NCBI GenBank assembly: GCA_944472155.2
Contig: OX235273.1
Location: 80,036,793 to 80,100,792, forward strand
DNA from: Trichobilharzia szidati
Taxonomy: Eukaryota > Platyhelminthes > Trematoda > Strigeidida > Schistosomatidae
Reading direction: 5' to 3'
Length of the DNA: 64,000 bases
Part shown: positions 33,011-45,639 of the stretch, in pieces
How the letters are laid out: each line of letters begins with the position of its first letter
How positions within the stretch are numbered: position 1 is the stretch's first letter
Notes under the pieces: generated by a model
Databases searched by the model: none
Told to the model about the DNA's origin: nothing
The model's input: only the letters and a program-made list of their open reading frames with translations
Position numbers and translations under genes: made by a program

Positions 33011-33628
33011 TAAACCTCATAAACGCCGATTTTATTGGAAGAACATGCTGAACATTTGCAGGCGGGGCATAAATATGAGCTCAAACATGTAATATAGAAG
33101 TTAGCATGGCAGAACTAGTGTCAATAAAAATCACGGTTTCTAAGCAAAGTGAATGTTTATGCATATGGTGTCACATTCACCGCACGAATAACCTTTTGAA
33201 GGGACGGACTCATGGTCTTCTACCAAAGTCATTCATTCAATCACGGAACCAGTAGATACTGATTTTATGCGGTTTCACACTTAACCAGTGTGTATCCATT
33301 TTTTTCTCTTCTCCGCCTGGGCTTCCAGGATATTTTGCACTATTTCCACATTCATACTACATGCTTTCTGCTTTGTCACTGACTCTTAGGAAAAACTCCT
33401 GTGTGATGTTTGCCATTGTGTTAAATCTTTCAATTTGAAGCATGAATGTTTAACCAAGTTTGAAGTGTTACTCATAATACCTAATTAATCATGGCCAGAC
33501 TTAATTTATTGCAAAATTATCAGTGTATATACCTCTAGGAGTGAAGGTGATTTGATGAAGATTTTGATCTCAATAGTCTGACCTTGTTAGAATAACTAGG
33601 AACCCGCGTCAGTTGAAATCTCGGCAAG

Positions 33629-33711
33629 GTACGTCAAGCCGTTGGCACGTGAGGTTTTTATTGGTTCCTTGGGATATATTGCCGTTTTAATATCATTTTG
33701 TCTTTCTCTAG
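33629..33711 (+). promoter_or_regulatory. RPS3A: Possible 5' UTR intron or spliced-leader acceptor of RPS3A
   Basis: A pyrimidine tract ending tctttctctag finishes only 4 nt before the RPS3A ATG and looks like a 3' splice site. A donor-like AAG/GTACGT lies at 33629, so an 83-bp 5' UTR intron is possible. The alternative is a trans-splicing acceptor. Splice prediction or cDNA ends would decide. Confidence 0.45.
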
Positions 33712-33715
33712 AAGT

Positions 33716-34598
33716 ATGGCAGTTGGTGGTCAGAAAAAATCTGCTAAGCCTGGAAAGAAGGGCGGAAAGAAGAAAACGTAAAGTGCAATTCTAACGAAGC
33801 ATAATATTTTTAGAGGTGATCCATTTTCCAAAAAAGAATGGTATGACATCAAAGCACCAGCTATGTTCACTAAGCGAACCTGTGCAAGGACACTAGTTAC
33901 TCGGACACAAGGTACTCGCATTGCAAGTGAGGCGCTCAAAGGTCGTGTGGTCTCACTCAGCCTCGGAGATTTAAGTGAGAAAAACGAGGAAGTCTTCCGT
34001 AAATTCAAGCTCCAAATCGAAGATGTTCAGGGTCGTCACTGCCTGACAAACTTTCATGGTCTTGAACTAACTCGAGACAAGTTGTGTTCAGTTGTTGTTA
34101 AATGGCGGTCGACCATCGAGGCACATGTTGATGTTAAAACTACAGATGGATACCTGTTGCGTTTCTTTATCATCACATTCACTCCAAGCGTACCAGGCCC
34201 AGAAAGACGACACACCTATGCTCAAACTACACGCATCAAACGGATTCGTGCTCGTCTAGTCGAAATAATTCAGCAGGAAGTCTCATCCTGTGATTTGAAG
34301 GAAGTTGTTAATAAGCTGTAAGTTTCTTGAGTCTCAAGTTACTTTTTCAGCATCCCAGATTCTATTGCACAAGATGCACGCAAAGCAGCATCGTGGATAT
34401 ATCCACTGAGCGAAACGTTCATACGTAAAGTAAAGGTCCTTAAGAAGCCTAAAGTTGATCGTAAGTCATGCAATACTTGTAATCATATTCTTAGTTGCTC
34501 GACTTATGGAACTGCACGGAGAATCAAAGTCAGCCGCTCCAGGGGAAACACTTTCTCGTCCTGATCACTATGAGCCTCCGAAAGTTGATTCAGTTTAG
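33716..34598 (+). CDS. RPS3A: 40S ribosomal protein S3a (eS1), four exons, complete
   Basis: Exons 33716-33777, 33814-34317, 34351-34460 and 34495-34598 give 259 residues plus stop (human is about 264). Introns are 36, 33 and 34 bp, all GT..AG, typical of schistosome genes. The N-terminus is [20 protein letters not shown], then [17 protein letters not shown], the eS1 signature. Later blocks are [33 protein letters not shown] and, in exon 3, IYPL....VRKVK-like residues and LKKPK. It ends EPPKVDSV. The protein is a cytosolic small-subunit component near the mRNA exit region. It is the only intact non-repeat coding gene in its neighbourhood; a CR1-like LINE lies upstream. Confidence 0.97.
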
Positions 34599-34619
34599 TT
34601 GAAAATATAAAGTTGTGGA

Positions 34620-36299
34620 ATATCTGTGGTGGTCCTTATTTTAGATGACACTAAATTTACGTTATTTGTCTGTTGAATATTATGATAGGGCTAATCTTGG
34701 CACAGTCGTGAGCACATTCTGTTTGTTTCAGTAGTAATGCGAGTTTCGGCTAATTTGCGACGAAGTTGGTATGAAACTGAACTGCTGCTACACTTCATAG
34801 GAGACAACATTTAGGGATTTTTGGAGTGAATTTCGTGATTTTCCAGAATGAGTTATTTCGCTGAGATTAGATAAGCTGTGTTGGTGTTATTTAGTACCAT
34901 AGAATTCTGCTTCCTTGATCTAGTCTGTCCAGCAAAATGAACACTTGCGGTTGTCAAAATACCTTCAAAATTTTTTTAATTAGAATGATTCTGTGGAAGT
35001 GGGATCTTCTAGAACTGTTAACTACGCTCCTCTGATAAGATGACAAAGTGGTATTTTCAAGTGTATGGTGACTGCGGACTAGTTTTGGACCTGATTACTA
35101 AAGCATCGAAACTTCGTTATAATGCTTTCAAACAATTGCACGAAGATGCTTACTTACGCCTTTGCAGATAGTACAAGTCTGGAGTTTGAGCTTGGTACTT
35201 TTGAGAAAAGTATTTCTAACTGCAGTTGCTGCATCAAAACATTGTACTGCAGTTAAAATTCACTGGCTAAAGATTAACAATTACTATTATATGGTTAAGA
35301 TAAGTCAGGAGAAGCACAGTTTTTACGCTGAGTAGGAGTGTTGAAATATGACTGAATCACAAACTGGTTTGAATAAATGTTATTGGTTAAATGTCACGGT
35401 GTGCGATCATTTGACATTTACAAAACTCTACTGGTTGTTCTCGAGTGACATTTTGTGTACAGATAGTTTCCCAGACTTTTATGTTTTAGAATAGTAATTG
35501 CTATCTACGTTATTCTCAGTTTTGTAGACATTTCATTAGCATACGTTGAATTCCATCACACATTGTTCATCGATGACATTAGTTGGTGGCGGCTGTATAA
35601 CGCGAATTGATGGTACTAAAAAGTTTGACGCCATCGAATTCCAACAGAAGAGCCTAATAGTCAACAAACTTTTCTGGACTTGTAGATTTCGGTTCGATTT
35701 CTCTTGGTGTTGACAAGTCCCTATCTAAGATGGAATGAGTCTGCAGTTATCCCTGATTTTCTGTGACGAATGTTGGCTTCTAATGATTTCTACATTGAAT
35801 TTAGTTAGAATTCTTTTAAATACTCAGTTCTGATATCCTAAATAAAATGAGATAAAATCGAAGATGTGCCTACCAAAAATAAAAACGGAGAGATAATAGT
35901 TTTGTCATTATCTGCAGATGAAATTTTGGTCTGAACAAACTAGTTTGGATGTGCTACGCATGTAGTTTATTGATGTTCATGAATTTGGTAAGCGGGAGAA
36001 GTTCGTTAGTGAAGCTGCATAAACCGTCGCCTTCCTCGTGGAGTATAATTAGGTCAAATGGAGATTAAGATGACTCGTGTCTGTGTAGTATTTGACTGTT
36101 GGATTGAACTCGGTAGTTAGGTCTATGCTGTCTGCCTTCTTTTGGAAATCTAAGGATCAGTGGATGGGGATGGTTGGAGAGCTGAACATTTTTTATATAA
36201 CAGTAGGTGCGTACACTAGTTATCTTCCATATTTGGCTAGTCCTTATCACTATTCCTCTACAGGAAATGTTGGGTGACATGGTTTAGCCGGAAAAAAAG
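34620..36299. other. RPS3A 3' flank, no gene seen
   Basis: A weak polyadenylation-like AATATA lies at 34604, just past the RPS3A stop. The remaining 1.6 kb shows only short frames. Confidence 0.5.
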
Positions 36300-36660
36300 T
36301 TAACGGTGGTCAAAATCAAGGCCTAGCATCAATCCATGAAGACTTCGAAGGTTGGGGTTGTCCAGGTAAGCAGTTGTAGACTGCTTGAATGGGATTCTCG
36401 AGATGCTAAGAACCAATGGCTTGTGAATGTTGGTGATATGACTCAAAATCGTCCTAAATGGCGCATATGAATAGATGTTCATTAAGCCCTCATGGTTTGC
36501 AAGTTACCATTCTTTCTTCAACACATTCCCGCTCATTATAGCTCTTTTAAAATTTCCTTTTGTTTTCTGTTCTGTTATGTGTACTATATTTAGTATGGCA
36601 GCCTGAACTGTTGAACTTCTGTGCAAAATTCTCTGTTGAATCTCACTGAGTCCCTGAAGA
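36300..36660 (+). mobile_element. LINE A 3' end, decayed
   Basis: Matches the 3' region in order: ggtggtcaaaat, gatatgactcaaaatcgtcc, ggcgcata, then gcctgaactgttgaacttctg. No reading frame kept. Lies about 1.7 kb downstream of RPS3A. Confidence 0.6.
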
Positions 36661-37315
36661 TGTGACTGGTTGACACTCCACTGTGCAGGTGCGAATCCCG
36701 ATGCATCTGCATTCCTATACGTCGCAAATTGTCCTAGTAATCAAGGTGCCGATGTTTAATGAAGGTGTAATATTCAACATTTGTTGTTAAGTATTCATTT
36801 GACATACTTTACAACTCTGTAAGACTTAGTGAGTTACTTGTCACCGCTAAACCGTTGGACATATGCAATATTCGAGTAAATTTCTCAATTTAGGTGGAGA
36901 ATGACAATCCTTTGGTGTTATTCGAATGCCGGTAATTCTCACATTCGTTTTTCTGTTAATAGACTTGCGAAGAGGGGGAAAAGAATACTGAACCAGCTAA
37001 TATATGGCTACGTACAAATGTATAGTTATTACAATATATTATAATATTTTGACACATTTATCTGATGAAGATTTGTTTATCAGTGAAGAATTACAAATTA
37101 GTGACATAGTTGAAACCAGAAATGAGTCGGTCGACAGCCTTCGAATAAGCTGATAATTTTCTTTTATGTAGACGGTGTAATTGATTCCCCTCATATTTTC
37201 AGGTATATTCATTGGATTTTGTTAATTTCCGTTTTCCAGTCTTTAAATAATGATCTATTTATCTAAGGAACCTTCTTTCAGCATATAATCCATGTGAAAT
37301 AAAAATAAAATACTG

Positions 37316-37474
37316 ATCAAGGCACTCTACTCGAACTCATGCGGCCAGGTAAGAGCTTTCGGAGAGTTGTCATCTGAAGTAGTGACAACTAGTGGTGTCT
37401 GTCAGGGATGCCCACTGTTCCCATTTCTATTTGATTTCATCATAGATGTACTAATGCACTTAAACCTAAGTGAC
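37316..37474 (+). mobile_element. LINE A RT, 5' part of a copy split by a PLE
   Basis: Codes ALYSNSCGQ-like, then SGVCQGCPLFPFLFDFIIDV, the RT motif B region. It is interrupted at 37474 by the PLE and continues at 38873. Confidence 0.78.
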
Positions 37475-38872
37475 ATTAGAACGAAGAGAACACGAAGTTC
37501 AGTAAAGATATCTTTTCAGCGATTTCATTTTCAAAAGCTGTACAACCCTGAAGAGGTCCATCCACAGAAAACCGACATGGAACGGCCAACTAACGCATTT
37601 CTATAGTTGGATACTTTTGAGCTGAAAACGAGCTCTCATCATTGCACTAAATGTTGCATTAGAAAAATCTGCAGCAGCGATTGCATGGAAGAGGAGCTCC
37701 TATTCCTCAAAAATATCCTGGCTCAAAGTGGTTACCCGACACGTTTTGTCGAAGAGAAGATGAAACCTAAACCAAGAAGAGAAGAATGCGACTCAGCGCC
37801 AAAGAAAACGCTGTATCTGAATCTGAATTTCAGAGGAGATTCGGCAGCCGATATCCTGTAGAGGAGAATATCCAGCTCTTTAAAGAAGACCTTCCCTGCA
37901 GCAACACTAAGAGTGACATTCTCTAGCCGTCCAATACTTCGAAAAACTCTCGCATATGACCAATTCAATGTGCATATACCAGTTCGCCTGCTCGTGCGGA
38001 GCTAGATACATAGGTTGTTGTATGCGCGTCCTTTCAAAACTTGTTAGAGAACATTACCCAGCGTGGCTGCAAAGAGGAGGCACCGCTTCAGTCAGAAGTG
38101 CCATTATTGAACATCTGATCAACACCTCCCACAACATCTCAACTGATTCTTTCAAAGTAACTTAAAAAGTCAACAGAAACCTACCAAAAGCAGTATGTTT
38201 CCGACTTCTTTGTACTGCAGAAGACCTCGCAATATGCATCGAGAAGCCAGAGCTGTGTGTTCAAAAGAAATTAGTCCAACCTCTACAACTACCATGGACC
38301 TAGTTCGGTATATTCCCTTAGCTTCCGTTTTTTCCTTCTTTCGTTCTCTTTTTTCTTTTTGATCTGTTTTCGTTCGCTGTGTGTGATTCTTACTCCCTCT
38401 GTCTTCATTCGATTCACCCCATTTTATCACTTATAAAAACAGTTAATTTAGGTTTGTTTCCATGCTTTTCCTGTTCACATTTATAATTCGTTTAAAATAA
38501 CTATTGTACAGTTATGTCCTAATCCCGTGCAATTTTTGTTTCTAAGGCTCTTGTAATCTATATATTCACACCTCCTAACTTCCATTTAAAGTTAAAATTA
38601 CTATTTCATTTTGTTTCCATGCTCATTTTCTATACACCTGTAATTCGCTATAATCCCGTGTAATTTTGTTTCTTAGGCTCTCGTAAACCATATCTAGTTG
38701 AAAATAATTGTCACCTTTTATTTGCCGTAGTAATTATGTGGAATTGTATCCATGTAAAATTATGTATTTAAATGCGATTGTACAGCTTTTGAAAATGAAA
38801 TCGCCGAAAAGATATCTTTGCTGAACTTCGTGTTCTCTTCTTTCTAATGTCCATATGGGTGTTTTCCACGAT
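37475..38872 (+). mobile_element. Penelope-like element nested in a LINE RT gene
   Basis: 1398 bp flanked by CTAAGTGAC at 37466-37474 and 38873-38881. Removing it restores the LINE RT block seen uninterrupted at 44080-44125. Inverted terminal repeats of about 70 bp (37475-37546, 38780-38850) carry cattttcaaaagctgtacaa. One end has about 22 extra bp. Inside are RT-derived NILAQSGYPTRFVEEKM (37700-37760) and GIY-YIG SMCIYQFACSCGARYIG (37956-38165). Confidence 0.88.
37956..38165 (+). pseudogene. PLE GIY-YIG endonuclease fragment
   Basis: 69 codons with CSCGARYIGCCMRVLSKLV and REHYPAWLQRG, then SAIIEHLINTSHNI. The first GIY-YIG motif is present and the frame ends soon after. It is separated by a frame change from the linker region at 37607-37861. 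Confidence 0.7.
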
Positions 38873-39945
38873 CTAAGTGACTTCAGCGACTCAGCGATTG
38901 ACTTGTTACCAGAGAATAACCTCGTTGACTTAGAATATGCAGATGATATAGTCCTTCTAGATAAAAAGGCTGACAAAATGCAGAGTGTTCTGAACACCTT
39001 TAGCAGCGGTCTGCAAATGTTTGGCATGCTATTCGCTCCCGCCAAATGTAAGATGATACTACAGGACTGGACTACATCGACTCCTAGTTTAAAGATAAGG
39101 AGTGAAGTGGTTGGCGGAGTGTATTGACCACTTCATTTGATTAGGGAGTTGCATCAACCAGTGCAAACGAGTTGATCGCTGACGAAATTTCAACGCGGAT
39201 ACAGAAGGCTCGTTTCGCATATGCCAGTTTACTCCGTCTCTGGCGTAGATGTGATATTCAACTGACTATCGACCAGAGGGCGTTTGTACTGCTGTGTAGT
39301 TTGCTCGGATCTTTTCCATGGCTGGCTGTGAAACATGGCCATTCAAAGTGGAAGGCAAGAAAAGTCTGGCTAGCGGTCTTTGATCATTGGTGCCTTCATT
39401 CTGTCTTGAGAATTAGGTGGTGGTATAATAAGGTGAGCAGTATTGAGGTTACGCATCGGTCGAGTGTTAGGTAGGTAGGGAAATCAATCGATGAGGTTGT
39501 GAAGTTACACCGATTGAGTGAGGTGGTTAGGAGATGTGTTACGCATGCATACACCTATCCGTCGATCGCCTTCCTCGACTGACGGGCAATGTTAGCTGAC
39601 ATAGGATCAATGAGGTTGGAGAAGAGCTAGCGGCAGTCAAATCAAAACATGGTTTTATCAGTCGATGAAATCCCCAACAATTAGTTTAAGCCAACCAGCC
39701 AGCCATGTAGGGAGATGTAGACTTCCTGACTGGTTGGCGTCCTAAAAATGATAAGCACTAGTGACTGTAGACAATGGGTGATGTGGCTCAAAATTGTTGT
39801 TGTTCTTCCATTTTGCTATTCGTTTCGCCTCATATTTCTCTTTTGGGCCTCTCTTTACTCTCTTCTCTTTCTTTTTGTATCACATGGAGGGATTGCGGCA
39901 ACTCGAACTGCTGTCGATCTGTGTAAAGTTCTACGTTGAAACCAG
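38873..39945 (+). mobile_element. LINE A RT, 3' part after the nested PLE
   Basis: Continues with DSAIDLLPENNLVDLEYADD (catalytic YADD intact), IVLLDKKADKMQ, then YASLLRLWRRCD, and the 3' tail with cacatggagggattgcggc near 39880. Stops and frameshifts occur in the second half. Confidence 0.78.
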
Positions 39946-40199
39946 TCAGCCGTGTTATGTCTTCTTCAATATTTGTTGTGAACCTTTTTATCACTAAGAC
40001 AGGTTATCTGATCGGCAGTAATTTTATAAAAGAAGTAGTTTAGAGCACATTTGGAGATTAAAATTCGATAAAAGCTTATTCATTCTACCTAGGTCAGAAT
40101 AAGACAATTAGCACAAATTGATTGGCATTTAAGACAATCACTTTAATGTCCGAAAAGTAGATTATTTTCTGGATAATAATAATAATAATAATAGAACTT

Positions 40200-40905
40200 A
40201 TTCATATTCAGCCATTTTCTAATGTGTATAGTAGGAAATTCACACAATCTCCTTTATGTCACCCTCAGATTTCCAACTGGTCACTTCTCATCCAGAAACT
40301 GTTCGAGTGCCAAATGTGTGATATCACTTTACTTCACTTTCAGTATACGTCCAATCTATCTCCATTTCATCCTTCAAATTTCTTTGGTAATAGGTTATTG
40401 CCTGGTTCACTTTACTATCCAGTGTTCCTTGTTGGTTTTTCTCTTTGGTACATCATCTCATATTCAGTGTCGGAATAGGGGAGGTAGGTGTTGATGGAAG
40501 TCTTGAACTGCTGTTTGGAAACGCTTTTGCTGATGCGACAGCGCCAGTTCCCTGAATCATATACAAGTACTGACTGATTTGACATTAGTGTTGAATATTC
40601 CAATTTCTTTCCTTCTGACAAGTGCTAAAGATTGCCGAATCGATTTTAGAGTAATGAAAGTCTGTCGTTCTTTTCTGGTCTTGACTGGTTGATACATATT
40701 CATCCGGATCGATGCTTCTTTCTAGGCAAGTGAATAAGACGACTTATTTCAGCTTTCTCACGTTGGTAGTGATTGATGTTTATCATTGTTGGTAGCATGT
40801 TTTCATCATCTCTGTGTTCTGTATGTTCGCCTGAAGTTCTGTCTTCACTGTTTCTTCTCCCAACTTGTTAATTATCGCTTGTAAATCTTCGAGTTGGTGC
40901 AACAC
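40200..40905 (-). mobile_element. LINE B remnant, strongly decayed
   Basis: Mirror matches to LINE B in order: ttacaagcgata near 40880, ttcaggcgaacatacag at about 40830, then the cttgtcagaagg and ccaacaaggaacac regions. No frame survives. Confidence 0.55.
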
Positions 40906-41049
40906 GAGACGTTCAGACAGACTATACTACTTCAACCTCATGAAATATATGCAGAAATTACAACTGATTACTTATAAGTAGTTAAAATGTTTTACATAAA
41001 TTAATTGAGTTTTGTACATGATATTCAAATATTTGAATGGAGTACTTTA

Positions 41050-41280
41050 ACAACTAGACGTGACCAAAAAACTGATAGAAGAGGCTGGCAGGTATCGAAG
41101 TCAGGACTTTAGGTGAACATAGGGAAGATGGAAGTGATGAGGATAATCAACCGACAGCAACAACAACCAGCAGCAATCACCACCAATGGGAGAGATTTGA
41201 AAGAGGTTACCTTCTTCACTTATCTAGGAACCAATGTTTCAACTACAGGCCGGATGAACGGATGAAGATATCAAAGCTCA
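41050..41280 (+). mobile_element. LINE B fragment
   Basis: Plus-strand piece with aagaggctggcaggtatcg, caggactttaggtgaacat (GLQVNID region), the CAA/CAG run and ccaatgggagagatttg, ending at caactacaggc. It faces the 40200-40905 copy head to head. Confidence 0.65.
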
Positions 41281-41289
41281 TAGTTTAAG

Positions 41290-41610
41290 CCAGCCACGTA
41301 GGGAAGTGTAGACATGCTGACTGGTTGTGGTCATCGGGATGGTAATAACCGGTGAAGCCTGGAGACTATTGGTGGTATTGCTCGAAATCGTTCTCAATGG
41401 CTGGTGCAGATGCATTCACTCTTTGTGATTTATCATATGCAATAAAACTTTATTGTTCTTCCATGTTACTATTCTTTTTGCATCATATTTCTGTTTATTA
41501 TCTTTCCTGTCTTCTCTTACTTTGTGTAGTACATGGAGGGAGAGTGGCAACTCGAACTCCTGCAGTTATCTGCAAACGTTTTATGCTGAAACCAGTCAGT
41601 CAGTCAGTCA
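41290..41610 (+). mobile_element. LINE A 3' end
   Basis: Starts at taagccagccacgtagg, includes cgttctcaatggc and ggagggagagtggcaactcg, and ends in a cagtcagtcagtcagtca short tandem array, a typical RTE-like tail. It follows a LINE B fragment directly. Confidence 0.7.
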
Positions 41611-42082
41611 TCCGTTGTTTTCTGTATGATGTATTGATAAAAACGAGCAGATATACATATAAAGGAGTCGTTTCTGTTCAGCTATATACGCCTGAGATTA
41701 TGATAGATTGCAAGTTGTACTTAATGGATTCTAAGTCTCTTGTCTCGATTCAATTATTAGTGTCGAAGAGAACCTAGGGAATTCTTTGCATTTTCTTTGT
41801 ATTTAAATAATTAGAACTTTACCGAGTGAAAATTGCATTTAGCTTAAAATATGGTTTTGAAATTTTTATTTGCTTGTTATAACTTATTAGCGGTCTCTGA
41901 TTATATGGCTGAATCAGAGGGGTTCAGGTTCAAGAAGCATCATCTGCCGCTTCACTGATCACCGAACACCCTGATGATGATCATATTGTCCAGGAATCGA
42001 GCTTTAACCTTGTTGAGTGTTTGGCAAGAATTCTATCACTGAACTACTGTGACACAACTATACAGAATATACCATCGTGCAA

Positions 42083-43152
42083 TTATGCTTGTAGATTTAA
42101 TGAATGAACGAATTTCTTTTGTATGCAGAGTTCAGGATTTAGCAGATGAATTGCCATTGCTTCTGCGATGTGGAGAAGTTTGATCCGTACACTTTTACCA
42201 AGACTGCCTTGTATTCTGTAGATAACTTTGAAGTTTATTTCTGGTTTGACTTGGTGTCCAGAGTCGATCAAATGTTCAAGGATCGAGCTGCGGGGCATCG
42301 GTTTTCTCCTTTATAAAACCATGAAGGTAAATGTCCGTTGACGCGTTTGGATAGCGAACGTTGAGTACGGTCGATATACCTAGCTCCACACGAGCAGGTG
42401 AATTGGTAGATGCACATAGATGAGGCCAACAGCGGTAGCTTATCCTTCACGTTCATGCGAATCATTGGTCTCGTGGAGAACGTCAGTCGTAATTCAGCTG
42501 CAGAGAAGGTTTTCTTCAATGAGCGGGAGAGCCGATTTCTCAGTATTTCTGTAGATTGGTCTCCATTGAACTGTAGGTTCATATAGAGAAGTCTTTTTGG
42601 AGCACTGGGTGTGGGCGGCTTCTCTGGTCTGGGTTTCATTGATTTTGTGATAAATCTTTCTGGATAGACATTTTCAAGGAGGATTTTCTTAAGAGTGTTC
42701 ATTTCATCTTCTATGGCGTCCAGGCTGCAAATTCTACGTATTCGTTTAGTATATAGAGGCACCCAACTGTGGAAGTTAGTGAGCTGTCCGTTCCACGTTA
42801 GCTTTCTGTAGATGGATCTTTTTAATGTTCCGTCTTGTTGGCTTCTCGTTAGTTGAACGTTAAGAAAAGATATCTTTGAGTTAGACTCTTTCTCTAGTGT
42901 GAACTGAATCGCAGGGTGGCAGCTGTTGAAGAACTTCAGGATATCTTCTAAATTCTCTTCGTTGTTTGAGATGATGAAGGTGTCGTCGATGTATCTCTTG
43001 TAGAGTTCAAAGTTGTCAATCATATTCTTTAGGCAAGTGTTTTCGAGTTTCGACTTATTATGATCTGAGTGCTTTAAGTTTCTCTTTAGAAAAAGTAGTG
43101 GATATTCTCGCCAAACTGTGTAAATGAATTCGATTCCAATGTACTTACACAT
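42083..43152 (-). mobile_element. Penelope-like element, RT palm end to GIY-YIG
   Basis: A 294-codon frame (43152-42268). YKRYIDDTFII is the RT catalytic block, and FLNVQLTRSQQDGTLKRSIYRK is the block after the palm. MNTLKKILLENVYPERFI and a basic linker follow, then GIY-YIG SSMCIYQFTCSCGARYIDR, with Asp in place of the second motif's Gly. A second frame (42298-42083) continues RSSILEHLIDSGH to the end. The N-terminal RT half is absent. Confidence 0.88.
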
Positions 43153-43254
43153 GTTGAGTGATATTTGTACAAGTTATATTTACAATAAACACTAATTTTC
43201 TATAGTTTGATTTGTAAGGGTTAGTTTAGTTTTTTGTACGAGTTGGTAGAAGTT

Positions 43255-43465
43255 AGAATTCATGAGCCATCGAATCGGATCCCAGTAGCTGAATGGTATA
43301 CGAGCTTGCCTTGTAACCGGAAGGTCCTGGGTTCGAACCCGTGTGGTGGGCGTGTACTCCCGATGATTCCCAAACTAGGATGAAACAGCTGTCTGGCAGT
43401 ACTCTCTGCAGGTTTTTCAATGGTTCTCTAACTGATATCAATCCGTGGTCAAACTCATAAAAAAA
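43255..43465 (+). mobile_element. Smalpha-type SINE with mutated hammerhead
   Basis: tRNA-like head (TAGCTGAATGGTATACG, GGTTCGAACCC), hammerhead region 43352-43400, tail ggtttttcaatggttctctaac. The core reads CCGATGA in place of CTGATGA. Helix III ACA/TGT with a GC loop is intact. Confidence 0.78.
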
Positions 43466-43879
43466 ATAAACACTAAGCCAAATGTTAATGCATACCAGCA
43501 ATCATCATTATATTAGGGCGTTCCATCAGGCTATTGTTCATGTATTTTTCAAGTTATAATCTAACCATTTGTACAAAAACTTTTAACTTGAAAAAATAGA
43601 CATGAGATGTACTGCAACAGCAAAGAAAAACCAACAGACAACAAATACTGATGCTTATCACTGTTTTAAAAAACAATATTGGTTTATTTACTGTAAAATA
43701 TAAAGACTACTTAATCAGATGAATTGTATATCAATGATTGGATTTTGTTTAGTTAATAAATTTATTAATGAGCATGTTTGATAATATCTATTTATAGCAA
43801 ACTATAATTACTCTGGTCTATTTTTTACAATACATCTCGATAATGCATACGCCACTCGACTAAATTTATTTTGTGATAG

Positions 43880-45075
43880 TTTATACTACTGTAACAACTA
43901 CTGTTTGGCTGTAAAGGGAATGCCGAGAAAATACATTGCACTGATTAAGGCACTCTACTCGTACTCATGCAGCCAGGTGATAGCTTACGGCGAGTTGTCA
44001 TTTGAAGTGATGAGAACTAGTGGTGTCCGTCAGGGATACCCACTCTCTCCATTTCTATTCAATTTCATCATAGATGTACTAATGGACTTACCCCTAACTC
44101 ATTTCAGAGACTCAGGGATTGACTTGCTACCAGGGAATAATCTCGTTGACTTAGAATAGGCAGACGACATAGTTCTTCTGGGCGAGGACTCTGACAAAAT
44201 GCAGAGTCTTCTGAACACCTTGAGCTACAATCTGCGAATGTTTGGTATGCGATTCGCTCCCGCCAAATGCAAGATGGTGCTTCAGGATTGGACTACACCG
44301 ACTCCTAGATTAGAAATAGGACCGCTTCACTTATTTGGGAAGTACCATCAACCCCAATGGGTTGATCGCTGACGAAATCTCAGCACGAATACAGAGGGAT
44401 AGTTTCGCATATGCCAGTTTACTCCGTCTCTGGCGTAGACGTGATATCCGGCTATCGACCAAAGGGCGGGTGTACTGCTCAGCAGTCCGCTCCGTCCTCC
44501 TTTATGGCTGTGACACTTGGGGGTTGAGAGTGGAACACATAAAAAGATTAGCTGTCTTTGATCATAGGTGCCTGCGTTCTATCTCCCGTGTGAAGTGGTA
44601 TAATAAGGTGAGCAATAATGAGGTTAGGCATCGGTCGATTGAGTGAGATGGTTAGGACATGTGTTACGTATGCCTAGTCATCGCCTTTCTCGACGGGCAA
44701 TGTTAACTGATAGAGGGTCAGGCTGGAAAAGAGCTAGCGGCGGTCAAACCAAAACATGGCACCAGTCAATAAAATCTACAACAGTTAGTCTAAGCCACGT
44801 AGGAAGGTGTAGACTGGCTTCCTGGTTGGGGTCCTCGGGGCGGTAAAAACCAATTGCTGGAAACAGTTGGTAATTTGGCTCAAAATGGTTCTCAATGGCG
44901 CAGATGCATCCACTTCTTGTAAATTGTGATCTCCAATGAAACTGTTTTGTTCTTCGTTATTAATATTCCTCTATTTACTGTCTCTAATATGCATTTCTCC
45001 TACTTTCTTCTCCTGCTTTGTGTGCTATATGGAGTGTGGCACATATGTGCAAAGTTAGTTCTATGTCGAAAACAG
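43880..45075 (+). mobile_element. LINE A (RTE-like) with uninterrupted RT block
   Basis: Reads GMPRKYIALIKALYS, SGVRQGYPLSPFLFNFIIDV, IDLLPGNNLVDLE then a stop in the YADD region (tagGCAGACGACATAG at about 44158). Next DKMQSLLNTLSY, then ARIQRDSFAYASLLRLW, LLYGCDTWGL, WLGHVLRMPSHRLSR. The 3' tail ends at about 45075, just before a gypsy LTR edge. Confidence 0.82.
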
Positions 45076-45081
45076 ACAGAC

Positions 45082-45560
45082 TGTAACAACAGAAGACAAG
45101 GGCCATGCAACAGATCGTTTATTTAGGAAATCAACAGATATTTATAGATTTTCATGTACATTATTATAGATTATTGTTAGCAGATAAACACAGTCTTCTG
45201 ATTGGCGGTTTCTCGATGAACGTTAATCCTTCATCTCTTTGTGGCCGTTTCTTGAAGTTCAGATTGTCTCTTTGCAAATTGTATCCGCCTACTCAAAGTC
45301 TGCTGTGATTGGTTGTTGAGTCAGTCTTTGTTCTTTTTTTTCTCATGATCAATATTGGGGACGTCAACATTGACGTAAATTACCATCTACCGATTTTGGC
45401 TAGCAGCCAGCTCTCACCACACTACTATTCGCTTACTTGAATTATAACGACTGTAATCATATACTATTTATTGACTTAGATGAGTAGTCGCATGCCACTC
45501 ATACCTACCACATAGTGCCTGCTAGCCAAATCGACATGATCTAAACACCGCCGTGCCGAT
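45082..45560 (-). repeat. Ty3/gypsy B LTR, inverted solo copy
   Basis: Reverse complement of the LTR that ends at 46102: shared blocks include gcaacagatcgtttatt, tatagattttcatgtacatt and tgtatccgcctac. It begins tgtaac, the complement of the LTR end gttaca. No coding region is attached on this side. Confidence 0.72.
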
Positions 45561-45639
45561 CTTATCAGCAAAATTGTTTGATCAGTTTTCAAGTTGTGAA
45601 TTTGATAATTTATGAGATTGGATAGTCAGTCTGTTTTGA

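Noticed and set aside
37548..37590. CCTGAAGAGGTCCAT...ATGGAACGG as a hammerhead in the nested PLE
   Set aside because: The stem pairs partly, but no GAAA follows, so a core element is missing.
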